From Mycobacterium vicinigordonae (GTDB lineage: Bacteria; Actinomycetota; Actinomycetes; Mycobacteriales; Mycobacteriaceae): a stretch of DNA of 64,000 bases. The notes beneath the pieces were generated by a model that ran no database searches, had not been told where the DNA came from, and was given only the letters and a program-made list of their open reading frames with translations. Shown here piece by piece: positions 23,190-33,777 of this stretch. The stretch is from NCBI RefSeq assembly GCF_013466425.1, contig NZ_CP059165.1, forward strand, positions 2,728,001-2,792,000. Direction: 5' to 3'. Every line of letters starts with the position of its first letter. The stretch's first letter is position 1. Made by a program: the position numbers and the translations under genes.

Positions 23190-24644
23190 CTAGCCAGGTA
23201 TTTGCGACTGTAGCTGGCATTGCGGTGCCAGTGATCGGCCCTCGGCCGCGCGTACATACACCGATCGCATCGTTTCCAGATACCGAGCAACCGATTCGTA
23301 GGCGATCGGATTACTCGGGAATGAGGCGGTGATCGTGGTCTCCTCGTGGAATTTGTTGACCCACATGCAAACTCGCGATGCGATCCGGCCATCGCTGAAA
23401 GCCCGGGTGTTCGTCTGGCTCAGTTGCGTGGCAACCATCGCAGACAACGGCGGCACCCCGGCGTCTAGGAACGACAACATGGGAAAACCGGAGTGGGCCG
23501 GGGGAGGGCGCAGCCAGGGCGCAAGTTCCAGAACCCGCTCGAACGGCACCTTGGCGAGGTGGGTGTTGGCGTCGAACGCACTCTGGGCGCCACGGGCGGT
23601 CTCGCCGAACGTCGGGGCAACCGGAACTGCAAACGGAGCGTGGCCGATGAACCATCCCGTCGTCATGAAATCCGCGGGCGTGCTTCGGGTCCCGATCGGT
23701 GTGACCGCGTAATAGGTAGGCGCACCAGTCAATTCGTGCTCAGTGAGGGCCGTCGCGGCGAACACCCCGCCGCTGAAGCGAGCACCGGCAGCGCTACACG
23801 CGTCCTCGAATCGGGCTGTCTGACGGGCGTCCAGCAACCGTAGCGTCAGCAACTCACCCTTGGTGGACAGTGCGGTGTCGCCCAGTGGGAGCGGGAATTG
23901 GGGCAGTGCGCCGTCGTTGTGCTCAAAAAACTCGATCCACCCTTGTACCTCCGGGGATCGCAGCGTCAGCGCCGAGGTGTAGTCGCGCTCGCGTAGACAA
24001 TAGTCGGCGTAGCTTCCCGCGGGTGGAAGTGCAAGCGGCCCTTCACCATCGATCAACTCGTTGTACATTGCCCGGATCTCCCAGAAGACGCCGCCGACGA
24101 ACATCGGGTCGACGTGTAGGTGATCGACGCTGATGCAGACGGTGAAGTGATCGTCGCGCTGGATGATCGCGAACCGGAAACAGTCCCACTGCAGCGGGCT
24201 CGGCGTTTGCAATAAATGCTCCTGCCACTGGGCGGGCGACATCTGGCCGCGGTTGACCGCGGCGAGTTCGATGGAGGCAGGATCGCCGATGGTGTGCCGC
24301 ACGATGGTCGCGGTGGGACCGGCCCCGACGAATTCGAACCAGCTACGGTACGTGTCGTGCCGACGCAGGTGGGCGTTGAAAACGTAGGTCAGCGCGCGAA
24401 TGTCGCATTCACCGGGCATATCGAAGGCCATCACCAGCAACCGTGACATGTCCAACCCACGTGCTTGCCGTTCGCGGAAGCCCTTCAGATGCCGGGCCTG
24501 GACGTAGCTGGGAGGCACAGTGCTTTTCGGTGCTCGCCGCGCAGCTTGAATGGAAGCCGGTGTGGCACACCAGGTCCAGGAGACACCGGGAACAGGAATC
24601 CAGTCGGTGATTGTCCCCAGACCCAGATGGCCCACGACGACCAA
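23190..24644 (-). CDS. PapA-type polyketide-associated acyltransferase, copy 2
   Basis: Predicted acyltransferase that esterifies PKS-bound branched acyl chains to a sugar core. It is paralogous to the gene at 6198-7646. The catalytic motif is HLHVD within VDHLHVDP; other shared segments are PLQWDCFR, the FERVLELAPWLR block and ARFSGGVFA. I choose the TTG at 24644 because a strong ribosome site (GGAAGGGAG, about 24652-24660) lies 7 nt upstream, giving 484 aa. The frame stays open to a TTG at 24674 (494 aa), which has no ribosome site. It follows the Pks5-type gene by about 60 bp from the chosen start and is presumably translated from the same mRNA. It converges with the FAAL-PKS fusion gene, with only 11 bp between the stops and no clear terminator. 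Confidence 0.9.
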   Translation of the reverse strand: MVVVGHLGLGTITDWIPVPGVSWTWCATPASIQAARRAPKSTVPPSYVQARHLKGFRERQARGLDMSRLLVMAFDMPGECDIRALTYVFNAHLRRHDTYRSWFEFVGAGPTATIVRHTIGDPASIELAAVNRGQMSPAQWQEHLLQTPSPLQWDCFRFAIIQRDDHFTVCISVDHLHVDPMFVGGVFWEIRAMYNELIDGEGPLALPPAGSYADYCLRERDYTSALTLRSPEVQGWIEFFEHNDGALPQFPLPLGDTALSTKGELLTLRLLDARQTARFEDACSAAGARFSGGVFAATALTEHELTGAPTYYAVTPIGTRSTPADFMTTGWFIGHAPFAVPVAPTFGETARGAQSAFDANTHLAKVPFERVLELAPWLRPPPAHSGFPMLSFLDAGVPPLSAMVATQLSQTNTRAFSDGRIASRVCMWVNKFHEETTITASFPSNPIAYESVARYLETMRSVYVRAAEGRSLAPQCQLQSQIPG

Positions 24645-24703
24645 GTTTTCGCTCCCTTCCGATACCGCGTGCAATCAGGGTATTTGCTGTGGCCGTCAGA
24701 TCG

Positions 24704-27700
24704 TCACATTGAGACCGGAGCGTCTTGGGTGGGTGTGAGTTTCTGGCACAGTTGGTCGGCCAGGTCGCGCACGGTGGTGATGTCGGTGGAACTACAGCGG
24801 ATTCCGGTCTCCGTCTCAAGGCGGGTGCGCAACTCGAGGTTGCCCAGCGAATCGAGGCCGTAGTCCGACAGCGGCCGGTCCGGGTCGACGCCGCGCCGCA
24901 GGATCTGGCTGACCTGATCGGAGATCAGACGTCTGAGCAAACTCGGCCGTTCGTGTCCCGGCAGCTTAATCAGTTCGTCGTGCAGTTGGGACCCGTTATG
25001 GCGGGATCCGGTGTTCAGCCCGGCACGGAACATTTCGGCAAACGGGCTGCGTTCGGCCAGTGCCTGTAGCCACGGCGAGCCTCGGCTGGGCGTGTAGCCC
25101 GTGTAGCAACGGGTGTGGCGCAGCAGGGCTTGGAAAGCGTACGCACCCTCGTCCGGGGTGATCATCGTAGTGTCACCGGTGTCGGCCAGGATCGCGCCGC
25201 GGCCGATCTCGGCCCAAGCGCCCCAGGCGATCACAGTAGCCGGCCAACCCTGAGCGCGCCGCCAGTGGGCGAAGCTGTCCAGCCAACTGTTGGCCGCCGC
25301 GTAGGCGCCCTGCCCGGGGGACCCGAACAAGGCTGCCGCGGAGGAGAACAAGCAGAACCAGTCCAGCGGTGCGGAAGCGGTGGCGTGGTGCAGATTCCAC
25401 GCGCCATGCGTCTTGGCGGTCCAGTCCCTTTCCAGCAGTTCGTCGGTGATGTTGGGCAGGGTCGCGTCCTCGACGACCGCGGCCGCATGCAGGACGCCCT
25501 TGAGCGGCAGGCCCGTTGCCGTCGCTACGGCTACCAGACGCTGCGCGGTTCCGCGGTGGGCGATGTCCCCGCACGCGACCACCACGTCGGCGCCTGTGGT
25601 GCGAACGAGTTCAATTGTCTCCAGGTTTTTTTGGCTGGGCTTCGTGCGTGAGCTGAGCACGATTCGGCCAGCGCCGGCGGCGGCAAGCTGTTCGGCGAGG
25701 AACAGTCCGAGTCCGCCTAGGCCGCCGGTGATGAGGTAGGAACCGTCGGGGCGACACACCGGCAGCTGCTCCGGCGGGACCACCACCTCCGCCGCGGCGC
25801 CGGGGGAAATGTCCAGGATGAGCTTTCCGCTGTGTTCGGCGGCGCTCATCGCGCGAACCGCGGCGGCCGCGTCGGTAACCGGGTAGTGGGTGCGCTGCGG
25901 TGCGGGCAGGGTGCCGTCGGCAGTGAGCCGGTACACCTCATCCAGCAGTGCGCGGACCCGCCGCGGATGGGTGCGGGCCATTAGCGCCAGGTCCACCACG
26001 TGTAGCGAGATGTTGCGCCGCAGCGCGAACAGTCCCAGTTGAGTGTCTCCGTAGATGTCGCGCTTACCGATCTCGATGAACCGGCCGCCGAAAGCCAACA
26101 CGTCGATTCCGGCGCGCTGGGCCGCACCGGTGAGTGAATTCAGGACGATATCGACGCCGCAGCCGTCGGTGTCGTGCCGGATCTGCTCGGCGAATTCGGT
26201 GCTGCGTGAATCGTATACATGATGGATTCCTATGTCGCGCAGTTTTTCTCGACGCCATGGGCTGCCTGCGGTGGCATAGACCCTAGCGCCGAAGGCGCGG
26301 GCGATCGCGATCGCCGCCTGGCCGACACCGCCGGTGGCGGAGTGCACGAGCACCCTGTCGTCGGCGCGGATCTGGGCCAGGTTATTCAGGGCGTACCAGG
26401 CGGTGGCCGCCGCGGTGGTGACAGCCGCGGCGGCAGCGTCGCTCAGTTCTTTCGGAAGTGGCGCGGCCAGCGCGGCGTCACAGGTGACATAGCTGCCCCA
26501 GCAGCCGCCGGGCGTCATGCCGCCGACGCGGCTGCCTATCCGGTGTTCGTCGACATCGGGCCCGACCGCGCTCACCACTCCGGCGAAGTCGAGCCCCAGC
26601 TCCGGCCGCCGACCGTCGAAGTCGGGGTAGCGGTCGAATGCGGCCAGCACATCGGCGAAGTTCACGCTGGACGCGTTGACAGCAACCTCGATCTGCCCGC
26701 GGCCCGGCGGTGTGCGGTCAACCTTGACGCACTCGATGGACTGCAGGTCGCCGGGCGTGCGGATGCGCAGCCGCAGGCCCGCCGTGCAACCGTGCACGGT
26801 GGTGGTGGCGCGTTCCTCGGGCCGCAGCGGGGCCGGGCGCAAGCGGGCCGTCCACCACTGGTCGTTGCGCCACGCGGTCTCGTCTTCTCTTGTGCCGGAG
26901 AGCAGCTGGTGGGCGACCATGGCGGAGTTCGTCTGATTGTCGACGTCGATCTGAGTGGGATGCAGGTAGGGGTGCTCGGCGCCGATCACCCGCAACAGTC
27001 CGCGCAGGGCCCCGTGGCTGACGTTGACGGCGTCACCGTCGGTGACCTGTAGGGCGTTGCGGGTCACGAGATAGAGCCGGGGCGCTGCGCCGCGGACATG
27101 GGGCAGTTCGCGGGCGATGTGGATTAGGTCGCGGATCTGCCCAGTGCCCAGCGGATCCTCGATGTCGGGCGCGGCGACGACCACCACGCCGTCGAAAGCT
27201 TTTTCGGCGAGCCGGGAACGCAGGTCCGCCGGATCGCCGGGCCAGGAGAGGGTGGTGCACTGGGTGTCGAGTCGGCACAACTCGCCGGACAGCCCGGCGG
27301 TGAACGGCTCGTCATGATCGGGGGAAAGGCTTACCAGCAACCAGTTTTGAGCTGTTGCTGCGACCTGGACTAGTTCGCGTCGGTTCCATTCGATTTCCAG
27401 TAGACGCTCACTGAGGAGGCGCTCACGATCATCGGCCTCGGATCGGCCCGTGCCCATCAGAAGTCCACGCACGGTCAGCAGCGTGTTCCCGCGATCGTCG
27501 AGGACGTCGATGTCGGCTTGAACGTCGGTGCCACACGCCGTCACCGTGGTGCGGCAGTAGCGGGCTGTGTTGGTGGGGGCGTGGACCCGCAGCCTGCGCA
27601 CTCGCAGTGGCAACAACAAACCCGCGTGTTGTCGGCCTCGGAGCGCGGGATGCGCGGCGACCGATTGGAAGCAGGCGTCCAGCAGCGCGGGGTGCATCAT

Positions 27701-30700
27701 GTAGCAGGCTTGCTGGGTGCGAATCGGACGAGGGGGTGTCAGCTCGGCCAGAACTGTGTTGGTCAGCCCGTCGGCAACATGCGCGGCCTTTAGACCTGCG
27801 AAACCGGGGCCGAACTGAATTCCTCGGTTGCTGAACCACCCTCGCACTTGTTCACCGTCGATGCGGCAGGGGTGCCTGGCCAACAAGATGTTCGTGTCAA
27901 GGGCACGCGGCGGGCTGTCATCTTCACTGCGATGCAGGGTGGCGGTGGCCCGCCTGATTTTCTCGCCGTCGAAGTCGGTCTCGACGGCGAACCTGGCGGT
28001 GCCGTCAGGTTCGACGACGGCGACGGCTCCGACTGGTGTTTCTTCGTCTAACAACAACATCTTGTCGAAGCTGATGTCGTGGACCTCGCTACGATCGCCG
28101 AATACCGCCGCGGCCGCAGCCAGGGCCATCTCGCAGAACGCCGCGCCCGGGACGGCGGCGACATCGTTGATCCGGTGATCGGCCAGCCACGGCAACGCTG
28201 CGGTGCCGATGTCGGCCTGCCAGGCGTGCCGCGGCGGCTCCTCCCTGAGCCGGACATGCGCACCGAGAAGCGGGTGTGCTGCGACGGTATTGGCGTTTTG
28301 CGTGGTCTTTCGTACGTCGAGCAACAAAGGACGGTTCGCCCACGCCGGAAGCGGCGCATCGACTAGTCGGCCGTTCGCATGCAGCACCGCGAAATCGACA
28401 GCGGCACCCGCGGAGTGCAGTTCACCCACCAGATCACACAGCCCGTGCCGCTGCTCGCGGCGCATGGCGGCGATGGCGGCCACCGGCACGTCCAGGCTGG
28501 CCGCTGTCTGCTCGACGGCGCGCACCAACAAGGGGTGCGGTGACAACTCGCCGAACACCCGGTGGCCATCCTCGCACGCCGCCTTGACGGCCGCGGAGAA
28601 CCGCACCGCGTGCCGTAGGTTGTCCACCCAGTAGCCCGCGTCGCACCGCGGCTGCTCGCGCGGATCGAACAGGGTCGCCGAATAGTAGCGGAGTTGCGGC
28701 GTCTGCGGTTTCAGGTCGGCCAGCGCCTCGGCCAGCTCGTCGAGAATCGGGTTTACCTGCGGGGTGTGCGACGCGACATCCACGGCGACTTCGCGGGCGA
28801 GGACGTCGCGCTCTGTCCAGGTGGTCACGAGTCGGCGAACCGACTCGGTCGCGCCGCCGATCACCGTGGACTGCGGCGCGGCGACCACGGCGATCACGAC
28901 GTCCTTGACGCCGCTGCGCGTGAGTTCCTCGCGGACCTGCGGGGCGGGCAATTCCACCGCCGCCATCGCGCCGGCACCGGCCAGCCTGGTGCACAATCGG
29001 GACCGGCGGCATATTACCTTGACGCCGTCCGCGAGCGAAAGCGCGCCCGCCACAACGGCTGCCGATACTTCGCCCAGCGAATGACCGATCACCGCGCCGG
29101 GCCGAACCCCGTATGCCTGCAACGCCTCGGCCAGCGCGACCTGCATGGCAAACAGGGTCGGTTGCACCCGATCGATGCCTGTGACGGTCTGTGGCGCTGT
29201 CATGGCCTCGGCGACTGAGAAGCCGGATTCGGCAGCGACCAGGGGTTCGGTGGCGGCGACGGTGGCGGCGAAGACCGGTTCGGTGGCCAGCAGGTGTGCG
29301 CCCATCGCCGCCCACTGCGAGCCCTGCCCGGAGAACACCCACACCGGTCCGTGGTGGTCGAGCCCGACGGCGGTGCGAAGCGGATCGTCGCTGTCGGCGA
29401 ATTGGATTAGTGCGCTTGTGAATTCGTTGCTATCCCTAGCGATCAAGGTTTTGCGCACCGGCCGGTGGGCGCGCCTGCGAGCCAGTGTGTACGCGAGATC
29501 GGTTGCTGACGGTTGGTTTTCGTCGACCCAGGCCGCAAGTCGGCGAGCGGTCTCGCGCAGCGCGCAAGCTGAGCTGGCGGAGATGGTGAACACCCGCTGG
29601 TTCTCCGACCCCAAGCGTGACTGGGCTGCGCGCATTCGCGGTTGGGTTGCCTTCGCTGAAAAAGAGACCGGAGCCTGCTCGAGGATGGCATGCGCGTTGG
29701 TCCCCGACATTCCGTAGGACGACACCGCAGCGCGGCGCGGGCCGGCGCCGGGCCATGGTGTGATTGACCGCGGCACAAACAGCCCGGTGTCCAGCGCGGT
29801 GAGTTCCTCGGGTAGCTGGGTGAAGTGCGCCACTGCCGGAAACACGCCATGCTGCAGCGACAGCACGGCTTTGATAATCCCGACCACACCGGCCGCGGCC
29901 TCAGTGTGGCCGAGGTTGCTCTTGGCCGAACCCAGCGCGCATGCCCTGTTGAGTCCGTAAACCCTTGCCAAACTGCGGAATTCGATTGGATCACCAACCG
30001 GCGTGCCGGTACCGTGCGCCTCGACGAGGCCGACGGTGTCGGCGTCGACCCCGGCCGCCGTCAACGCCGCGCGATAGACGGCGACCTGCGCGTCCAGCGA
30101 TGGGGTGGTGATGGTGTCAGTGCGGCCGTCCTGATTGGTCGCGGTGCCGCGCAATACGGCCAGGATCCGGTCGCCGTCGCGTACCGCGTCGGGCAGTCGC
30201 TTCAGCAGCAGCACGGCGCAGCCTTCGGAACGGACGAAGCCATCGGCGTCGGCGTCGAAGCTGCGGCACCGCCCGGTGGCCGAGAGCATGCCCTGACCAG
30301 AGGCGGACGCGAACAGCTGAGGCTCCAGCATCACCATGCAGCCGCCGGCCAGCGCCAGGTCGCTCTCCTTTTCATGCAGACTGCGACACGCCATGTGTAC
30401 CGCGACCAAGCTGGACGAACATGCGGTGTCCACTGTGAGTGACGGCCCGCTCAGTCCCAGGGCATAGGACACCCGCCCCGACGCCATGCTCATTGCGGTG
30501 CCGGTGAACCCATACGCGTCACCCAGCGCACCCGCGGCGTTCGTGACGTGTGTGTAGTCGTCGTGGCACAGTCCGACGAACACTGCGGTCGATGAGCCTT
30601 CCAGCGACTTCGGTGGTATGCCGGCGTGCTCGACGGCTTCCCACGAGGTTTGCATCAGCAACCGGTGCTGCGGGTCGATCGCGGTGGCCTCGCGCTCACT

Positions 30701-30955
30701 GATACCGAAGAATTCGGGATCGAACCCGGTGACGTCGTCCAGAAAGCCGCCCCAGCGCGACACCGATCGGCACGGCATGCCCGGCTCGGGGTCGTAGAGT
30801 TCGTCGGCGTCCCAGCGATCCGGCGGAATGTCGGTGACCAGGTCGTCGCCACGCAGCAGTGCCCGCCAGAACTTCTCGGGCGAATCGACACCACCCGGAA
30901 GGCGGCAGGCCATGCCGATAACGGCTACCGGCGTGGCCGGGCTGTGGTCCAACAC
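24704..30955 (-). CDS. Mas/Pks5-type iterative polyketide synthase, copy 2 (KS-AT-DH-ER-KR-ACP)
   Basis: Second reducing iterative type I PKS, 2083 aa, co-oriented with the copy at 7702-13980 and of the same domain order. KS has Cys179 (DTACSS), His314 and His350. AT has Ser626 (GHSLGE) and VASH at 727-730, implying methylmalonyl-CoA. In the DH, HxxxGxxxxP reads [10 protein letters not shown], so Asp replaces the Gly, while the catalytic His and the DACFQ Asp are kept. ER has [11 protein letters not shown] has TGGLGGLG, and the ACP has GLDSLGN. The GTG start at 30955 follows GAGGTGAG at suitable spacing. It is followed by the PapA-type gene at 23190. The two PKS genes are clearly paralogues at protein level but have diverged throughout, so the duplication is not recent. 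A two-PKS arrangement like this is known from the pks5 locus of lipooligosaccharide-producing mycobacteria. Confidence 0.93.
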   Translation of the reverse strand: MLDHSPATPVAVIGMACRLPGGVDSPEKFWRALLRGDDLVTDIPPDRWDADELYDPEPGMPCRSVSRWGGFLDDVTGFDPEFFGISEREATAIDPQHRLLMQTSWEAVEHAGIPPKSLEGSSTAVFVGLCHDDYTHVTNAAGALGDAYGFTGTAMSMASGRVSYALGLSGPSLTVDTACSSSLVAVHMACRSLHEKESDLALAGGCMVMLEPQLFASASGQGMLSATGRCRSFDADADGFVRSEGCAVLLLKRLPDAVRDGDRILAVLRGTATNQDGRTDTITTPSLDAQVAVYRAALTAAGVDADTVGLVEAHGTGTPVGDPIEFRSLARVYGLNRACALGSAKSNLGHTEAAAGVVGIIKAVLSLQHGVFPAVAHFTQLPEELTALDTGLFVPRSITPWPGAGPRRAAVSSYGMSGTNAHAILEQAPVSFSAKATQPRMRAAQSRLGSENQRVFTISASSACALRETARRLAAWVDENQPSATDLAYTLARRRAHRPVRKTLIARDSNEFTSALIQFADSDDPLRTAVGLDHHGPVWVFSGQGSQWAAMGAHLLATEPVFAATVAATEPLVAAESGFSVAEAMTAPQTVTGIDRVQPTLFAMQVALAEALQAYGVRPGAVIGHSLGEVSAAVVAGALSLADGVKVICRRSRLCTRLAGAGAMAAVELPAPQVREELTRSGVKDVVIAVVAAPQSTVIGGATESVRRLVTTWTERDVLAREVAVDVASHTPQVNPILDELAEALADLKPQTPQLRYYSATLFDPREQPRCDAGYWVDNLRHAVRFSAAVKAACEDGHRVFGELSPHPLLVRAVEQTAASLDVPVAAIAAMRREQRHGLCDLVGELHSAGAAVDFAVLHANGRLVDAPLPAWANRPLLLDVRKTTQNANTVAAHPLLGAHVRLREEPPRHAWQADIGTAALPWLADHRINDVAAVPGAAFCEMALAAAAAVFGDRSEVHDISFDKMLLLDEETPVGAVAVVEPDGTARFAVETDFDGEKIRRATATLHRSEDDSPPRALDTNILLARHPCRIDGEQVRGWFSNRGIQFGPGFAGLKAAHVADGLTNTVLAELTPPRPIRTQQACYMMHPALLDACFQSVAAHPALRGRQHAGLLLPLRVRRLRVHAPTNTARYCRTTVTACGTDVQADIDVLDDRGNTLLTVRGLLMGTGRSEADDRERLLSERLLEIEWNRRELVQVAATAQNWLLVSLSPDHDEPFTAGLSGELCRLDTQCTTLSWPGDPADLRSRLAEKAFDGVVVVAAPDIEDPLGTGQIRDLIHIARELPHVRGAAPRLYLVTRNALQVTDGDAVNVSHGALRGLLRVIGAEHPYLHPTQIDVDNQTNSAMVAHQLLSGTREDETAWRNDQWWTARLRPAPLRPEERATTTVHGCTAGLRLRIRTPGDLQSIECVKVDRTPPGRGQIEVAVNASSVNFADVLAAFDRYPDFDGRRPELGLDFAGVVSAVGPDVDEHRIGSRVGGMTPGGCWGSYVTCDAALAAPLPKELSDAAAAAVTTAAATAWYALNNLAQIRADDRVLVHSATGGVGQAAIAIARAFGARVYATAGSPWRREKLRDIGIHHVYDSRSTEFAEQIRHDTDGCGVDIVLNSLTGAAQRAGIDVLAFGGRFIEIGKRDIYGDTQLGLFALRRNISLHVVDLALMARTHPRRVRALLDEVYRLTADGTLPAPQRTHYPVTDAAAAVRAMSAAEHSGKLILDISPGAAAEVVVPPEQLPVCRPDGSYLITGGLGGLGLFLAEQLAAAGAGRIVLSSRTKPSQKNLETIELVRTTGADVVVACGDIAHRGTAQRLVAVATATGLPLKGVLHAAAVVEDATLPNITDELLERDWTAKTHGAWNLHHATASAPLDWFCLFSSAAALFGSPGQGAYAAANSWLDSFAHWRRAQGWPATVIAWGAWAEIGRGAILADTGDTTMITPDEGAYAFQALLRHTRCYTGYTPSRGSPWLQALAERSPFAEMFRAGLNTGSRHNGSQLHDELIKLPGHERPSLLRRLISDQVSQILRRGVDPDRPLSDYGLDSLGNLELRTRLETETGIRCSSTDITTVRDLADQLCQKLTPTQDAPVSM

Positions 30956-31081
30956 TGTCGCTCACCTCGTCGTAGCCGGGCGCAGCACCCGGCTTCGAGG
31001 TCATCTTTCCTGTTCAGTCGCGCTCGGCGGCGGATCAACGCGCCGGAAAAGGCCGGCCGTCGCAGGTTGGCAGGGCTGGTC

Positions 31082-31450
31082 TCAGCCCGTCACCCAAATC
31101 TTCGCGCTCGCCAATTCGTCGAGGCCGAACACCTTGAGCTCGCCAGGCACCATCCACGCCAGCGCGTGCAGCGTGTGGGTGACCCACTCCTTGTCGGTGA
31201 CGACCGCGATGCGTTTGAAGGCCGAATGGTGCGGTATGACGAGGCCCAGGCCGAGCTTCACGTCCTCGGCGAACCCACCGGGGCCGAACCCCTCGTAGTC
31301 GGACTCGATAACCTCGAGGATCCGAACATCACCGGTTTTCAGCCGCTCCTCGATCGCCGGGCGGGCGTCGCGCAGTTCGTTGCCGCTGAGCCGGCCCGAC
31401 ACTCGCACACCCGTCACGCCGTCCGGCATGTCCGACAGCAGTTCGATCAT
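31082..31450 (-). CDS. SpoIIAA/STAS-like small protein (Rv1532c-like)
   Basis: Small soluble protein of the SpoIIAA-like family, whose members share a STAS-type fold; function unknown. The start MIELLSDMPDGVTGVRVSGRL is the usual beginning of this family. Length from ATG 31450 is 122 aa, normal for the family, and AAGGTGA lies 6 nt upstream. An in-frame ATG at 31480 would add ten residues but has no ribosome site. It is transcribed divergently from the carboxymuconolactone-decarboxylase-family gene. A comparable gene lies in this neighbourhood in M. tuberculosis (Rv1532c), so it belongs to the conserved flank rather than to the lipid locus. Confidence 0.75.
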   Translation of the reverse strand: MIELLSDMPDGVTGVRVSGRLSGNELRDARPAIEERLKTGDVRILEVIESDYEGFGPGGFAEDVKLGLGLVIPHHSAFKRIAVVTDKEWVTHTLHALAWMVPGELKVFGLDELASAKIWVTG

Positions 31451-31522
31451 CAAGGTCACCTTCTCTTCGCTGGCTACCATTGCGGTGAATACGACGGCGT
31501 CGTCAACCGAGAGTCCTACACC

Positions 31523-32110
31523 ATGACCCAGTCCAGCAAGGCCCGTATACCGCTGCTACCCGTGGACGAGGCCAAGGCCGCAGCAGACGAAGCGGGCGTT
31601 CCCGACTATATGGCCGAACTCAGCATCTTTCAGACGCTGTTGAACCATCCGCCGCTGGCGCGGGTGGTCAACGACCTGCTGGCCATGATGCTGTGGCACG
31701 GCGCCCTAGACCGGCGGCTACGTGAGTTGGTAATCATGCGTATCGGCTGGCTCACCGAATGCGATTACGAGTGGACCCAGCATTGGCGCGTCGCATCGCG
31801 GTTGGGCGTGTCGGCCGAAGACCTACTGGGGGTGCGGGACTGGCCGGCTTACGACGGGTTCGGTCCCGCCGAGCGGGCCGTGCTCGCCGCCACTGACGAC
31901 GTGGTGCGCGATGGCGTACTCAGTGATGCGAACTGGGCAGCCTGTGAACGCGAATTAGGTGCTGACAGAACAATTTTGATTGAATTGGTAACGGCGATCG
32001 GGGCGTGGCGGATGGTTGCGTCGTTGCTGCGAAGCCTGCGGGTGCCGCTGGAGGACGGTGTGGACAGCTGGCCGCCTGACGGCGTGGGGCCATCGGCCCC
32101 GTCCGCCTAG
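31523..32110 (+). CDS. Carboxymuconolactone decarboxylase (AhpD-like) family protein
   Basis: A 195-aa all-helical protein of the CMD/AhpD superfamily. The family signature is visible as RELVIMRIGWLTECDYEWTQH: one Cys and the distal His are kept, but the second Cys of the AhpD CxxC is Glu. A disulfide peroxidase-reductase activity like AhpD is therefore unlikely, and the substrate is unknown. The reading frame is open much further upstream, but the ATG at 31523 is where family similarity begins; no strong ribosome site precedes it. It is divergent from the SpoIIAA-like gene (72 bp) and followed after 120 bp by the nitronate monooxygenase gene. It probably corresponds to Rv1531. Confidence 0.85.
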   Translation: MTQSSKARIPLLPVDEAKAAADEAGVPDYMAELSIFQTLLNHPPLARVVNDLLAMMLWHGALDRRLRELVIMRIGWLTECDYEWTQHWRVASRLGVSAEDLLGVRDWPAYDGFGPAERAVLAATDDVVRDGVLSDANWAACERELGADRTILIELVTAIGAWRMVASLLRSLRVPLEDGVDSWPPDGVGPSAPSA

Positions 32111-32230
32111 CTCTCCTCGGCAGCCTTTTCTCGTCTCGACGAACGTCGCGCAGCGCGAGGGCACGAAGGCCGAAGGGGAGTGGGACGTTCGGCGCAAAGG
32201 GTAAAGGCGCGAGGGCGTAGCGTCGGCGAC

Positions 32231-33349
32231 ATGCGAACCAGGGTTGCCGAGATGCTCGGCGTCGAGTTTCCGATCTGCGCTTTCAGCCATTGCCGCGACG
32301 TGGTCGCCGCGGTGACCAACGCCGGTGGATTCGGGGTCCTCGGCGCCGTCGCCCACAGTCCGAAACGCCTGGAAAGCGAACTGGCCTGGATCGAGCAGGA
32401 GACCGGCGGCAAGCCTTACGGCGTGGATTTGCTGTTGCCGCCCAAGTACGTTGGCGCCGACACCGGCGGGATCAACTCGCGGCAGGCACAGGACCTACTG
32501 CCCGAAGAGCATCGTGCGTTCCTCGACGAACTGATGAACCGCTACGGCGTTGCCCCCCACGCCGAGGACGAAGAAGCGATCAGAGGCGGCCTCAACATCT
32601 CACCCAAGGGCTATGAACCGTTGCTGGAAGTGGCCTTCGGCCACAATATTCGGCTGATCGCCAGCGCGCTCGGACCGCCGCCGCATGATCTGGTCGAACG
32701 CGCCCACAGCCAGGACGTGTTGGTGGCCGCTCTAGCCGGAACCACCAAGCATGCGCAGCGCCATGCCGCGGCCGGCGTGGACTTGATCGTCGCCCAGGGC
32801 ACCGAGGCGGGCGGGCACACCGGTGAGGTGTCCACCATGGTGCTGGTTCCCGAAGTGGTCGACGCGGTGGCGCCGACGCCGGTCCTGGCGGCCGGCGGGA
32901 TCGCCCGGGGGCGCCAGATCGCCGCGGCGCTGGCGTTGGGTGCCGAGGGCGTGTGGTGCGGGTCGGTGTGGCTGACCACCGAGGAAGCCGAAACCGTGCC
33001 GGTGGTCCGGGACAAATTCCTGGCCGCGACTTCGTCGGACACCGTGCGGTCCCGGTCGCTGACCGGCAAGCCGGCGCGCATGCTGCGCACCGCCTGGACC
33101 GACGAATGGGCACGATCCGACACCCCCGACCCGCTCGGCATGCCACTGCAGACCGCACTGGTCACCGACTCGCAGCTGCGGATCAACCAGGCTGCTAACC
33201 AGCCAGGCGCCAAGGCCCGCGAGCTGGCGACCTACTTCGTCGGCCAAGTCGTGGGCTCGCTCGACCGGGTACGGCCGACCCGGGCAGTCGTGCTCGACAT
33301 GGTCGAGGAATACATCGACACCATCGGAAGACTCGACCGTCTGACATAG
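32231..33349 (+). CDS. Nitronate monooxygenase (2-nitropropane dioxygenase) family protein
   Basis: FMN-dependent TIM-barrel oxidoreductase of 372 aa, predicted to oxidise alkyl nitronates or related small molecules in the cytosol. Typical motifs are seen: an N-terminal FPICAFSHCRDVVAAVTNAGGFGVLG segment (split here as FPICAF and TNAGGFGVLG), GTEAGGHTGE for flavin-phosphate binding, and LAAGGIARGRQIAAAL plus GAEGVWCGS near the C terminus. The ATG at 32231 is chosen because family similarity starts at once. TAGCGT (32218-32223) lies 7 nt upstream and could be the -10 of a leaderless transcript; a GTG/ATG further upstream would only add low-complexity residues. In M. tuberculosis the equivalent Rv1533 is followed by a TetR gene (Rv1534), which is absent here. 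Confidence 0.88.
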   Translation: MRTRVAEMLGVEFPICAFSHCRDVVAAVTNAGGFGVLGAVAHSPKRLESELAWIEQETGGKPYGVDLLLPPKYVGADTGGINSRQAQDLLPEEHRAFLDELMNRYGVAPHAEDEEAIRGGLNISPKGYEPLLEVAFGHNIRLIASALGPPPHDLVERAHSQDVLVAALAGTTKHAQRHAAAGVDLIVAQGTEAGGHTGEVSTMVLVPEVVDAVAPTPVLAAGGIARGRQIAAALALGAEGVWCGSVWLTTEEAETVPVVRDKFLAATSSDTVRSRSLTGKPARMLRTAWTDEWARSDTPDPLGMPLQTALVTDSQLRINQAANQPGAKARELATYFVGQVVGSLDRVRPTRAVVLDMVEEYIDTIGRLDRLT

Positions 33350-33476
33350 CGAACTCAAATGAAAATGTGACTTCGCACATACGCATGTTTTCGCAGCTCA
33401 CGAGGCCTGAAGCTGGACAAACGCTGTCCGCGTCCGTAGCAGAAGCATAAAGATCACGAAACGGGGGTACGGCGCG

Positions 33477-33505
33477 TTGACCCAGCCCGCCCGGTGGTGC
33501 ATCAT
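33477..33505 (+). promoter_or_regulatory. Candidate sigma-70-type promoter for the M-box transcript
   Basis: TTGACC (33477-33482) and CATCAT (33500-33505) are separated by 17 bp. A start site about 7 nt downstream would put the 5' end just before the M-box at 33521. The -35 is near consensus and the -10 is moderate. Confidence 0.5.
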
Positions 33506-33520
33506 CGGTCAGGCAAGCAC

Positions 33521-33680
33521 CTCGTTAGGTGAGGCGGCTACACCGAACACAGGCCACTGACCCCGAACGTCGAAAGACGCCCCGGGTCAGGACAGCTCCT
33601 CCCGGCTTAAGGGTTGAGCCCAGGTGGCTTCCGGCTAACCGGACACGTCGGGTAGTGCCAAAGCTCTGACGAGAGGGGTG
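33521..33680 (+). ncRNA. M-box (ykoK) magnesium riboswitch
   Basis: The sequence shows the conserved M-box blocks in the right order: CGTTAGGTGAGGC at the 5' end, ACACAGGCCACTG, the GAACGTCGAAAGACGCC hairpin block, GGTCA, and the 3' block TAGTGCCAAAGCTCTGACGAGAG. M-boxes sense Mg2+ and usually stop transcription when Mg2+ is plentiful. One is known upstream of Rv1535 in M. tuberculosis, and here too it lies upstream of the Rv1535-like gene. A perfect hairpin and T-tract follow directly (33687-33719), fitting transcriptional control. Confidence 0.92.
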
Positions 33681-33686
33681 CGGATT

Positions 33687-33719
33687 TCCGGCGATCGCCG
33701 GATTCTGTCCTCCTTTTTG
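33687..33719 (+). terminator. Intrinsic terminator of the M-box riboswitch
   Basis: The palindrome TCCGGCGATCGCCGGA (33687-33702) can form a GC-rich stem with a GATC loop and is followed by a T-rich tract ending TCCTTTTTG. It lies just after the M-box aptamer, so it is the probable expression platform: formed at high Mg2+, disrupted at low Mg2+. Confidence 0.75.
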
Positions 33720-33728
33720 TGCGCGTAG

Positions 33729-33750
33729 GTCACGCGGAACGCCGCGTGAC
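33729..33750 (+). other. Perfect hairpin downstream of the riboswitch terminator
   Basis: Two 9-bp arms (GTCACGCGG and its complement) enclose the loop AACG. No T-tract follows. It sits between the terminator and the small ORF's ribosome site (AGGAGGTGA, 33763-33771), so it may affect translation, RNA stability or factor-dependent termination. Confidence 0.55.
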
Positions 33751-33777
33751 AGGTGACCGAGAGGAGGTGAGGGACGC

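Noticed and set aside
30626..31522. Extended N terminus of the CMD-family protein
   Set aside because: The frame crosses the SpoIIAA-like gene and the start of PKS copy 2 on the opposite strand; family similarity begins only at ATG 31523.
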